Source: CAVVSD01 sp963757125
GTDB taxonomy: Bacteria > Actinomycetota > Thermoleophilia > Solirubrobacterales > Solirubrobacteraceae
Assembly: GCA_963757125.1 (NCBI GenBank)
Contig: CAVWQP010000002.1
Location: 62,001-126,000 of the forward strand
DNA length: 64,000 bases
Direction: 5' to 3'
Positions 17,930-24,896 of this stretch are shown here, in pieces. The translations under genes were made by a program, and so were the position numbers. A model generated the notes under the pieces. That model was not told the DNA's origin. It saw nothing but the letters and a program-made list of their open reading frames with translations, and searched no databases. Numbering within the stretch: position 1 is the stretch's first letter; every line of letters begins with the position of its first letter.

Positions 17930-18609
17930 CAGGCGACGACCTCGTACAGCGGCGCGCGACCGCGCATGCCGGTGGCGGCGATGACCTCGACCGCCCGCAG
18001 GCAGTAGACGAAGCGCTGCGCGAGCACGAGGCCGCACCGCAGCGCCCGGGCGAGCTCGCGCGTCGTGAACGGCTCCTCGCGCAGCGACTCGGGCAGCAGC
18101 CCCAGCGCGTCGCCGGGCGACCGGAGCTCGACGCTCTCGAGCACCTCCACGAGCCGCCGCTGGCCGGGGTCGCGCCGACGGCGCCGCAGCACGACGGGCT
18201 CCGGCGCGCGGATGTGGTCCTCGCGGCAGAGGAGCACCTCGACAGTCAGATGCGGGTGCGCGAGCAGCGACGGGAACGCGACGAGCTTGTCGAACACCGC
18301 GATCGCCCCTGGCATGCGGGGCGAGCGGCGCTCCCGCACGACCTCGCCGTCGTCGTCCACCCGCAGGATGCGGCGCTCGGCCGGCACCGGGTGCACGATG
18401 CGCATCCGGTGGCCGTCGAGCAGCGCGTCGAGCTTCGGTCCCAGCGGGCCGAAGCCACCGGTCTGCACCTCGACGAGCTCGCCGTCGGCGCGGACCAGGT
18501 CGATCACCCAGCGCTCGATGCGCACCTCGGCGCGATCACCGGGGCGGGCGCACCAGTCCTTGATCGAGGCGTGCAGCGGCCCCTCGCGCAACACGCCGAT
18601 CCCGGTCAC
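17929..18609 (-). CDS. Conserved hypothetical protein, possible PD-(D/E)xK nuclease-like domain plus winged helix
   Basis: 226 residues, soluble. I recall similar uncharacterised proteins in Chloroflexi and Actinobacteria but know no function. The N-terminal half reads GPLHASIKDWCARPGDRAEV, VIDLVRADGELVEVQTGGFG and KLDALLDGHRMRIVHPV. The pattern of Asp, then E-x-Q after a beta strand, resembles the core of PD-(D/E)xK nucleases (inference). The C-terminal FTTRELARALRCGLVLAQRF to RGRAPLYEVV looks like a winged helix. GTG 18609 is set by a leaderless -10 element TAGAGT eight bases upstream. Coupled to the HIT gene. Confidence 0.65.
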   Translation of the reverse strand: MTGIGVLREGPLHASIKDWCARPGDRAEVRIERWVIDLVRADGELVEVQTGGFGPLGPKLDALLDGHRMRIVHPVPAERRILRVDDDGEVVRERRSPRMPGAIAVFDKLVAFPSLLAHPHLTVEVLLCREDHIRAPEPVVLRRRRRDPGQRRLVEVLESVELRSPGDALGLLPESLREEPFTTRELARALRCGLVLAQRFVYCLRAVEVIAATGMRGRAPLYEVVA

Positions 18610-18617
18610 GCGAGGGC

Positions 18618-18623
18618 ACTCTA
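18618..18623 (-). promoter_or_regulatory. -10 element TAGAGT of the 226-aa protein/HIT operon
   Basis: On the minus strand TAGAGT is followed by eight bases and GTG 18609, a leaderless arrangement. It lies in the 18-base gap after the aldo/keto reductase gene, giving this pair its own promoter. Confidence 0.5.
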
Positions 18624-18627
18624 GATC

Positions 18628-19467
18628 TCAGCCCGGCGGGCGGATGAACGTGTCCGGGTCGGGCCCGGTCCGCTCGCCGACGTCGAGCGTCGCGATCGCC
18701 TCCATGTCGGCGTCGGTGAGGTGGAAGTCGAAGATGCCGAGGTTCTCCTCGATCCGCGACTGGGTCACCGACTTGGGGATGACGACGTGGCCGAGCTGCA
18801 CGTGCCAGCGCAGCACGACCTGGGCGGGCGTGCGCTCGCGCTCGGCCGCGATCCCGGTGATGACCGGATCGTCGAGCACCTGGGCCTTGGCCAGCGGGCT
18901 CCAGGCCTCGAGCGGGACGTCGAGGTCGGCGAGCTCGCGGCGCAGGCCGGGCTGCTGGAGGCGCGGGTGCAGCTCCACCTGGTTGATCGCCGGCGTGACG
19001 CCGGTCTCGCGGATGATCCGCTCGAGGTGGGGCTGGTTGAAGTTCGAGACGCCGATCGCGCGTGCCAGGCCCTGCTTCTGCAGCTCGATGAGCGACTGCC
19101 AGGCCTGGACGTAGTGGTCGTGCGCGGGCACGGGCCAGTGGATGAGGTAGAGGTCGACGTGCTCCATCTCGAGCTGTCCCAGGCTGTGGCGCAGCGCCTG
19201 GTCCGCCTGGAGGTGGTCGTCGTTGTGGAGCTTCGTCGTGATGAAGACCTCGTCACGGCTCAGGCCGGCGGCGTGCACGGCCTGGCCGACACCCGCCTCG
19301 TTGCGGTACCCGGCAGCGGTGTCGACGTGGCGATAGCCGGCCAGCAGGGCGCGGGTCGTGACGTCCGCGGTGTCCTCGGGCGGGACCTGGAAGACGCCGA
19401 ACCCGAGCTGCGGGATCTCGACTTCGCCGCGCAGGTGGATGCGAGGGATCGTGTTGGCTTCGGGCAT
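18628..19467 (-). CDS. Aldo/keto reductase
   Basis: 279 residues, (beta/alpha)8 NADPH-dependent carbonyl reductase. The catalytic tetrad is visible: Asp and Tyr in HVDTAAGYRNEAGVG, Lys in VFITTKLHND, His in LYLIHWPVP. Further family motifs are IGVSNFNQPHLERI and VIPKSVTQSRIEENLGIF (NADP-phosphate binding). Closest in style to the 2,5-diketo-gluconate reductase/AKR5 group. ATG 19467 is preceded by TAGCGT and seven bases, a leaderless promoter. Substrate unknown. Confidence 0.93.
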   Translation of the reverse strand: MPEANTIPRIHLRGEVEIPQLGFGVFQVPPEDTADVTTRALLAGYRHVDTAAGYRNEAGVGQAVHAAGLSRDEVFITTKLHNDDHLQADQALRHSLGQLEMEHVDLYLIHWPVPAHDHYVQAWQSLIELQKQGLARAIGVSNFNQPHLERIIRETGVTPAINQVELHPRLQQPGLRRELADLDVPLEAWSPLAKAQVLDDPVITGIAAERERTPAQVVLRWHVQLGHVVIPKSVTQSRIEENLGIFDFHLTDADMEAIATLDVGERTGPDPDTFIRPPG

Positions 19468-19474
19468 CCGCCAG

Positions 19475-19480
19475 ACGCTA
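19475..19480 (-). promoter_or_regulatory. -10 element TAGCGT of the aldo/keto reductase gene
   Basis: Minus strand TAGCGT, seven bases, then ATG 19467. Leaderless arrangement. Confidence 0.5.
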
Positions 19481-19626
19481 GTGCACGGATCCGGAGGCTC
19501 TGCGTGGAATCGGCGTCGTCCGGGTCAGCGGCGAGTCGGGCCTCGCCGAAACGCGCAGAACTCGCGGACCCGTGCACTGACGGCAGGGGTACGCTGGACT
19601 CTCATACGGACGAAGGGAGCTGCCCC

Positions 19627-20085
19627 ATGGCCGCTCACGTGATGGTGCTCGCCAACCGCACCGCCGCCGCGCCGGAGTTGATCGGCGCGCTTCTCCACCG
19701 CGCCGAGCGCGGTCCGATCTCCGTCACCCTCGTGATGCCCGCACCGGCGTCGCAGGAGCGCCTCGCCGCGACCTTGGAGATCTGGCGCACGGCGGGGATC
19801 GAGCGCTGCGACGGGATGGTCTCCGCGTCGGGCCCGCTCGAGGCGCTCACCGACATCTGGGACCCGATGCGCCACGACGAGGCCGTCGTGTGCACCCTGC
19901 CCGGCGAGAGCTCGCGCTGGATCCGCTCGGATCTGCCGCACTCGGTGGCGCGCTACACGGGCGTCTCGGTGCTGCACGTGGTCGCGCCGGACCCTGCTGT
20001 GGTGCACGCGGCGTCGCCGGCGCCGGTGCACGAGAAGGCAGCGCTCGGGCCGCTGAGCGTCCTCACGTGGGGAGGCCGTCGCTGA
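19627..20085 (+). CDS. Conserved hypothetical protein, USP-like (Rossmann-type) fold
   Basis: 152 residues. The start HVMVLANRTAAAPELIGALL, then GPISVTLVMPAPASQERLAA, and the closing AVVCTLPGESSRWIRSDLPHSVARYT is a domain I recognise from stand-alone actinobacterial proteins resembling one half of a universal stress protein. The stretch SRWIRSDLPH is its most constant part. Role unknown; cytoplasmic. GAAGGGAGC is a good ribosome site before ATG 19627, and TACGCT at 19590-19595 is a candidate -10. It converges on the next gene. Confidence 0.7.
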   Translation: MAAHVMVLANRTAAAPELIGALLHRAERGPISVTLVMPAPASQERLAATLEIWRTAGIERCDGMVSASGPLEALTDIWDPMRHDEAVVCTLPGESSRWIRSDLPHSVARYTGVSVLHVVAPDPAVVHAASPAPVHEKAALGPLSVLTWGGRR

Positions 20086-20091
20086 TCGGCG

Positions 20092-20439
20092 CTACTTGAA
20101 GAACCGGTCCGACCGCTTCTCGAGCTCGGGATCGACGTTGCCGTCGCGGCCCGGGCGGCCGAAGCGCGACCGGCGCTCCTCGTCCTCGCTGAGGCCGACC
20201 TCCAGGAACGCGAGCGACACGACGAGCACCGCTGCGCCGCCGAGCAGCACGATCGCGGCGGCGCTGCGCACGATCGAGCCCTCCGACGTCGCGGCCATCA
20301 CCGTGCCGACGGCGACGAGCGCGAGCAGGACGACGGCCCAGAAGATGCGCTGCCGGCGGGCCTTGGTGGCCTTGCGCTCGCGGTCGCGCGCCCCCGAGCG
20401 GGGGTCGAGTCGCTCCGAGCCGCGAAGACGCTCGCTCAT
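20092..20439 (-). CDS. Hypothetical membrane protein, 115 aa
   Basis: A basic N-terminus (RDRERKATKARRQR) leads into two hydrophobic helices (IFWAVVLLALVAVGTVMAA and AAAIVLLGGAAVLVVSLAFL) and a charged C-terminal tail. No family recognised. The start ATG 20439 is preceded by TAGCGT (20449-20454) and nine bases, consistent with a near-leaderless transcript. It is divergent from the following DUF4383-like gene, with overlapping promoter regions. Confidence 0.65.
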   Translation of the reverse strand: MSERLRGSERLDPRSGARDRERKATKARRQRIFWAVVLLALVAVGTVMAATSEGSIVRSAAAIVLLGGAAVLVVSLAFLEVGLSEDEERRSRFGRPGRDGNVDPELEKRSDRFFK

Positions 20440-20493
20440 GGCACTCTGACGCTACCGGGCATGAGCCACCGTTCACAGGGGAACAACCAGGAC

Positions 20494-21066
20494 ATGGCCA
20501 CCGCTGAACGACGGACCACCACCCCGGGCGTCTCGCTTGCGAAGGGTCCGGTCAGCATCATCGGGATGATCCTGCTCGCCTACGGCGTGACCGGGCTCAT
20601 CTTCGGCGGCAACAACTTCGACTCGTCGCCGCTCGACGGGACCGTCAACGGCGACACGTGGCTCGGCATCGAGGGCAACGGCTGGTCGAACCTGCTGGCG
20701 ATCGGCGCCGGCGGCGTCCTCATGTTCGGCGCCCAGCTGCACTGGGCCGCCAAGACGACGGCGATCCTCGTCGGGCTGGGCTTCGCCGCCGCGGCGATCA
20801 TCGCGCTCATCGACGGCGGCGACGACGTCCTCGGCATCTTCGCGTGCAACGACGCGACGATCCTCGCGTGGGCGATCACCGCTGCCGTGCTGGTGATCGT
20901 CGGGCTGCTGCCGCGGGTGGGCCGCAAGACGGCGGAGACGCCGGTCGTGGCGGCCACGGAGACGCCTGCCGAGTCGCGCTTCGACCGCGAGACCGACCCT
21001 CAGCCTGAGCCTGAGACTCGAACCGCCGAGACGGTCGAACAGCCCGTCAGGAGAGAGCCTCGATGA
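20494..21066 (+). CDS. DUF4383-like membrane protein
   Basis: 190 residues from ATG 20494 (an in-frame ATG at 20461 would add 11 residues; I prefer 20494 because 20461 abuts the divergent gene's promoter and lacks a ribosome site). Four membrane helices are visible (VSIIGMILLAYGVTGLIFGG, LLAIGAGGVLMFGAQLHWAA, AILVGLGFAAAAIIALI, ILAWAITAAVLVIVGLLP), followed by a long acidic, Pro/Glu-rich cytoplasmic tail. Its organisation is like DUF4383 proteins of actinobacteria, of unknown role. The last 20 bases overlap the opposing Ku gene. Confidence 0.65.
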   Translation: MATAERRTTTPGVSLAKGPVSIIGMILLAYGVTGLIFGGNNFDSSPLDGTVNGDTWLGIEGNGWSNLLAIGAGGVLMFGAQLHWAAKTTAILVGLGFAAAAIIALIDGGDDVLGIFACNDATILAWAITAAVLVIVGLLPRVGRKTAETPVVAATETPAESRFDRETDPQPEPETRTAETVEQPVRREPR

Positions 21067-21967
21067 GCTCCTTCTTGCTCATCGAGGACCGCCCTGGCAG
21101 ATCGCGCTCCTGCGCGCGCTCGTAGAGCTCCTCGCGCGTCAGGCCACCGAGCTCGTCGTCGTCTCCGTCGTCGTTCTTCTTCGAGACGCCGCGCGCGGCG
21201 TCGAGGCTCTCGCGCAGCGCGGCCATGAGGTCGGGGACCGGTGACGGCTCGTCGACCTGGTCGGGCACGGTGATCGTCTTGCCCTTGCGCTTCTGGTCGA
21301 CCACGGCGAGCAGCCGGGCGCGGTACTCGTCCTCGTAGCTCGCCGGGTCCCACTCGACGGTCATCGCCTCGATGAGCCCGAGCGCGGTGTCGAGCTGCTT
21401 CTTGGGGGCCTTGCCCTTCGACCCGCTGTCGATCCCCTTCGTCGCGCGCACCTCGTCGTGCATGAGCATCGTCGTCAGCGACAGCGCGCCGTCGCGCGCG
21501 CGGACGATCGCCCGGTACTCCTTCGTGCGCATGACGAAGCGCCCGAGCGCGGCGCGGTCGGTCGTCCCCATGACGTCGAGGAGCAGCCGGTAGGCGCGCA
21601 GCGTCCCGTCGTCGTCGCCGGCCGGGATGAGCAGGTAGGGGTGGTCGAAGTGGATCGGGTCGACGTCGCCGAGGTCGACGAACGCGTCGATCTCGATCGT
21701 GCGCGTGCGCTCCGGCTCCAGCGACTCGAGCTCGTCGTCGGTGACGACGACGGTGTCCCCGTCGTCGAACTCGAAGAGGCGGGCGATCTCCTCGTACGGG
21801 ACCTGCTGCTCCTCCTTCGTGCACCAGCGCTGGACCTCGATCGGCGTGAGGTCCTTCTCGCGCAGCTGGCGGAAGTGCAGGTCGAGGTCGCGGGCGCCGC
21901 TCACGAGGCGCACCGGCACGTTGACGAGACCGAAGCTCAGCGAGCCGGACCAGAGCGAGCGGGGCAT
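21047..21967 (-). CDS. ku: Non-homologous end joining protein Ku, copy with SAP-like tail
   Basis: 306 residues, bacterial Ku. It opens MPRSLWSGSLSFGLVNVPVR, the standard Ku N-terminus, and carries the DNA-ring core (IEVQRWCTKEEQQVPYEEI, RTIEIDAFVDLGDVDPIHFD, PYLLIPAGDDDGTLRAYRLL). Unlike its neighbour it ends in a C-terminal extension, LTREELYERAQERDLPGRSS MSKKELIEAL, a SAP/Rho-N-like DNA-binding motif. Ku homodimers or heterodimers bind double-strand ends and recruit LigD. The start overlaps the other Ku stop (TGATG), so both are co-translated. No ligD lies in the window. Confidence 0.95.
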   Translation of the reverse strand: MPRSLWSGSLSFGLVNVPVRLVSGARDLDLHFRQLREKDLTPIEVQRWCTKEEQQVPYEEIARLFEFDDGDTVVVTDDELESLEPERTRTIEIDAFVDLGDVDPIHFDHPYLLIPAGDDDGTLRAYRLLLDVMGTTDRAALGRFVMRTKEYRAIVRARDGALSLTTMLMHDEVRATKGIDSGSKGKAPKKQLDTALGLIEAMTVEWDPASYEDEYRARLLAVVDQKRKGKTITVPDQVDEPSPVPDLMAALRESLDAARGVSKKNDDGDDDELGGLTREELYERAQERDLPGRSSMSKKELIEALS

Positions 21968-22731
21968 CAGCTGTTCTTCAGGCTCGCCTCGAGGGCGGCG
22001 AGCAGGTCGTCGGAGGCCTCCGGCGGCTTGGCCGGCTTGGGCTTGGGCGCCTTGCCCTTGCGCTTCTTGTCGAGGTAGTCGAGCACGTGGTCGCGGTAGG
22101 AGTCGGTGAGCATCTCGGGATCGAAGTCGGTGTGCAGCGTGTCGATGAGCGTTCCCGCCATCTTGATCTCCCGCTCGGTCGGCTTGCGCTGCGGCGAGGG
22201 GATGTCGAGCTCCTTGGGGTCGACGAGCTCGTCGTGGAAGCGCATCGTGTGCATCGCGAGGACGGGCCCGATCGACCGGATCGCGACGAGGTACTCGCGG
22301 TTGTGGAACACCCAGCGCGCGATCCCGGCGCGGCCCGTGCGGTCCAGCGCGTCGTGCAGCAGCCGGTAGGCGTCGTCGGCGTCCCGTGAGCCCAGGTAGT
22401 ACGTGCGGTCGAAGACGACGGGGTCGATCTCGGTCGCGTCGACGAACTCCTCGATGTCGAGCAGGCGGCTGCGCTCGCCGGCCGCGGCGTCGACCTCCTC
22501 CTTCTCGAGCACGACGTACTCGCCCTCGGAGACCTCGTAGCCCTTGACGATGTCGTCGTAGGGCACCTCGTCGCCGTCGTGCGCGACGCGCTTGTGCTCG
22601 ATGCGCGCGCCGTCGGGCTCGTGCACCTGCTTGAAGCGCACGGACTTGCTCTCGGTGGCCGAGTGCACCTTGATCGGGACCGCGATCGTGCCGAGGCTGA
22701 TGGTCCCGTTCCAGATCGACCGTGGCGCCAT
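21967..22731 (-). CDS. ku: Non-homologous end joining protein Ku, second copy
   Basis: 254 residues starting MAPRSIWNGTISLGTIAVPI. The Ku core is complete (IEHKRVAHDGDEVPYDDIVK, FVDATEIDPVVFDRTYYLG, RDADDAYRLLHDALDRTG). The C-terminus is short and basic (LDKKRKGKAPKPKPAKPPEA) without the SAP-like motif. Two non-identical adjacent Ku genes suggest a heterodimer or stage-specific versions. The ATG is preceded by TACGGT and six bases, giving the pair its own leaderless promoter although the sulfatase ends only 33 bases upstream. Confidence 0.95.
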   Translation of the reverse strand: MAPRSIWNGTISLGTIAVPIKVHSATESKSVRFKQVHEPDGARIEHKRVAHDGDEVPYDDIVKGYEVSEGEYVVLEKEEVDAAAGERSRLLDIEEFVDATEIDPVVFDRTYYLGSRDADDAYRLLHDALDRTGRAGIARWVFHNREYLVAIRSIGPVLAMHTMRFHDELVDPKELDIPSPQRKPTEREIKMAGTLIDTLHTDFDPEMLTDSYRDHVLDYLDKKRKGKAPKPKPAKPPEASDDLLAALEASLKNS

Positions 22732-22737
22732 GAGCGG

Positions 22738-22743
22738 ACCGTA
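22738..22743 (-). promoter_or_regulatory. -10 element TACGGT of the Ku pair
   Basis: Minus strand TACGGT, six bases, ATG 22731. It lies between the sulfatase stop and the Ku start, so Ku can be expressed apart from the sulfur operon. Confidence 0.45.
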
Positions 22744-22764
22744 CCCGCCGCGGCCACCGACCGA

Positions 22765-24093
22765 TCAGGCGGCCGTGGCCTGCAGCTCGGAGCCCAGCTG
22801 CGTGAGGGGCTCGTCGGCCGAGAGCGCGCGCGGGTCGTTCGCGCGGCCGCGCGGCGGGAGCGGGACCGGACCCCGCAGGAGAGGGTCCCCGGTGTCCTCC
22901 ATCCAGCGGGCCAGCCGCCTGCGCAGGTCGCGCGCCACGCCGGCGTAGGCCGGATCGTGGATGAGGTTGCGGCCCTCGCCGGGATCGAGGAGGACGTCGT
23001 GCAGGCGCTCCTCCTCCGTGGCCCATCCGTCCCAGCCGAGCGCGACGAGCGCGTCCTTCGTGGGGCCGTCGTCGGTGTTGGGGAGGACGGGCCCCTTGGC
23101 GGCGTCGAAGCGGCGGATGAGCTTGTAGCGGTCGGTCCGCACCGCGCGCTGGGGCTCGTAGGCGGCGTGGTAGGTGATCTCCGCGAAGAGCTCGTCGTGC
23201 AGACGGTCGGTCTCCCCGCTCGCGAGCGGCAGGAGCGAGGAGCCCTGCAGGTACTCCGGGTGCGGGAGCCCTGCGAGATCGCAGAGCGTGGGGAAGAGGT
23301 CGAGGTGGGAGACCATCGCGTCCTCCACCCGGCCGCCCAGGAACCCGCCGGGGCCGCGGAGGATGAGGCTCACGCCGAGACCGCGGTCGAACAGCGTCGC
23401 CTTCGCGCCCGGGAACGGCAACCCGTGATCGGTCGTGAGGATCACGAGCGTGCGCTCGTCCAGGCCCGTGCGCTCGAGTGCCGCGAGGACCTGCTGCACG
23501 CCGCCGTCGAGCGAGCGCGCGCTGGCCAGGAAGTGCGCCATGTCGCGGCGGACCTCGGGGAGGTCGGGGAGATGCTCGGGTGGGAGCGCGTAGCGCTCGT
23601 CGTGCGTCGAGGTCGGCTCGAAGAAGCGCCGGTGGGTCTCGAAGAAGCCCACGGAGAGGAAGAACGGCTCCGGCAGCCCGCCCTCGAGCGCGCCGACCGC
23701 GAGCGGCGCGACGGTCGCCACGTGGTTGGAGTCGATCTCGTGGAAGCGGTCGTAGCCCAGGACGTCGGGCGTCGCCGAGACGTGCTGCTCGCCGATGAGC
23801 TCGGAGAAGTAGTCCGCGCGGCGCAGCGTGTGCACGAGGTGCTGCCGGGTGTCGTTGAGCTCCCACCCGCGGTGCGCGAGGCCGGTCATGCCGTTGACGT
23901 GCGGGTACTGGCCGGTGACGAGCGCCGCGCGGCTGCCCGAGCAGGTCGCCGCGGTGGCGAACGCGCGCCGGAAGAGCACGCCCTCCTCGGCGAGCCGCTG
24001 GATCGCGGGCGTCGGCACGGCGTGCCCGTAGGGCTGGACGTGACGTCCGGTGTCGTGCGAGTGCAGATAGATGACGTTCGGTCGGTCGGCCAC
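22765..24093 (-). CDS. Sulfatase (arylsulfatase family)
   Basis: 442 residues from GTG 24093, chosen because AGGAG lies five bases upstream (a GTG two codons earlier is too close). N-terminal metal-site strand RPNVIYLHSHDTG; the formylglycine site is TCSGSRAALVTGQYPHVNG with Cys51 as C-S-G-S-R, deviating from the usual C-x-P/A-S-R. LVILTTDHGLPFPG and LFDRGLGVSLILRGPG provide further ligands; SHLDLFPTLCDLAGLP is a family hallmark. It hydrolyses sulfate esters after Cys-to-formylglycine maturation. Last gene of the sulfur operon, directly after a sulfotransferase, so it may recycle the same sulfated product. No export signal is visible. Confidence 0.88.
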   Translation of the reverse strand: MADRPNVIYLHSHDTGRHVQPYGHAVPTPAIQRLAEEGVLFRRAFATAATCSGSRAALVTGQYPHVNGMTGLAHRGWELNDTRQHLVHTLRRADYFSELIGEQHVSATPDVLGYDRFHEIDSNHVATVAPLAVGALEGGLPEPFFLSVGFFETHRRFFEPTSTHDERYALPPEHLPDLPEVRRDMAHFLASARSLDGGVQQVLAALERTGLDERTLVILTTDHGLPFPGAKATLFDRGLGVSLILRGPGGFLGGRVEDAMVSHLDLFPTLCDLAGLPHPEYLQGSSLLPLASGETDRLHDELFAEITYHAAYEPQRAVRTDRYKLIRRFDAAKGPVLPNTDDGPTKDALVALGWDGWATEEERLHDVLLDPGEGRNLIHDPAYAGVARDLRRRLARWMEDTGDPLLRGPVPLPPRGRANDPRALSADEPLTQLGSELQATAA

Positions 24094-24095
24094 GC

Positions 24096-24896
24096 TCACT
24101 CCTGGGACAGCGGGTGCGGTGTGTTGTGGGGACGCACGGCGATGCCGCGACGGTACGCCTCGGCCCACTCGTCGGAGATGCCGTCCGACTGGCGCCGCAG
24201 CGGCGGATCGGCCTCGGCGGCCACCGGCGCCGGCAGGCCCAGGTGCTGCAGCACCCGCGCGACGGCGCCGTGCACGTCGCGGGCGTAGTCCTCGTAGACG
24301 AGCTCGAGCGGCCGCAGCCCGCGGTCGGCGAAGAACGCGCCCCACGCCGCGTCCTGGTCGGCGAGCAGCGCGGTGAGGTGCGCGATCGCGGCGCGCGAGT
24401 AGACGGCCGTCGGCTGCGGTGCGCCCGCCTCGCGCCAGGTCTGCGTCTGCAGCGCCCGCCAGAGTGAGACCGCCTGGCGCAGGACGTCGCGGCGGCGGAC
24501 CCAGACCCAGTGCGTCGGCGCGAGCACGGCGAGCGGATCGTCGTGGCGCCCGGACAGCTCGGCGATGTCCGCGAGCTGGTTCCACATGACCTTGGCGCCG
24601 AAGACGCCGTTCGGCGTGCGGCCGTCGTGCAGCGAGCGCGCGAGGTGCGCCTCCCAGTCCAGGCCGCCGAGCGCGGAGTACGGCGGGGCCGGCGGCGGCG
24701 GGGCGTCCGCGAGCAACCCGGTGACGTAGGGATCGCCGATGTCGGCGAGGTAGTCGAGCGGCGCCGGCGGGATGCCCGTTGCGGGGCGCGCCTCGAAGAA
24801 CTCCTCGGGGTACCCGGCGATGCCCGTCGTCTTCAGCGCCTCGCAGAGCAGCGTGCTGCCGCTGCGCTGCGTCGCGCAGACGAGGTACGCCGTCAC
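24096..24896 (-). CDS. Stf0-type sulfotransferase
   Basis: 266 residues. The N-terminus TAYLVCATQRSGSTLLCEAL KTTGIAGYPEEFF is the 5'-phosphosulfate loop of PAPS-dependent sulfotransferases and closely matches Stf0, the mycobacterial trehalose 2-sulfotransferase, including the CEALKTTG and EEFFE pieces. WVWVRRRDVLRQAVSLWRAL carries the 3'-phosphate-binding Arg/Ser region. It transfers sulfate from PAPS to an acceptor, perhaps trehalose or another sugar (inference). GTG 24896 overlaps the cysNC stop (GTGA), linking it to the enzyme that makes PAPS. Confidence 0.88.
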   Translation of the reverse strand: MTAYLVCATQRSGSTLLCEALKTTGIAGYPEEFFEARPATGIPPAPLDYLADIGDPYVTGLLADAPPPPAPPYSALGGLDWEAHLARSLHDGRTPNGVFGAKVMWNQLADIAELSGRHDDPLAVLAPTHWVWVRRRDVLRQAVSLWRALQTQTWREAGAPQPTAVYSRAAIAHLTALLADQDAAWGAFFADRGLRPLELVYEDYARDVHGAVARVLQHLGLPAPVAAEADPPLRRQSDGISDEWAEAYRRGIAVRPHNTPHPLSQE

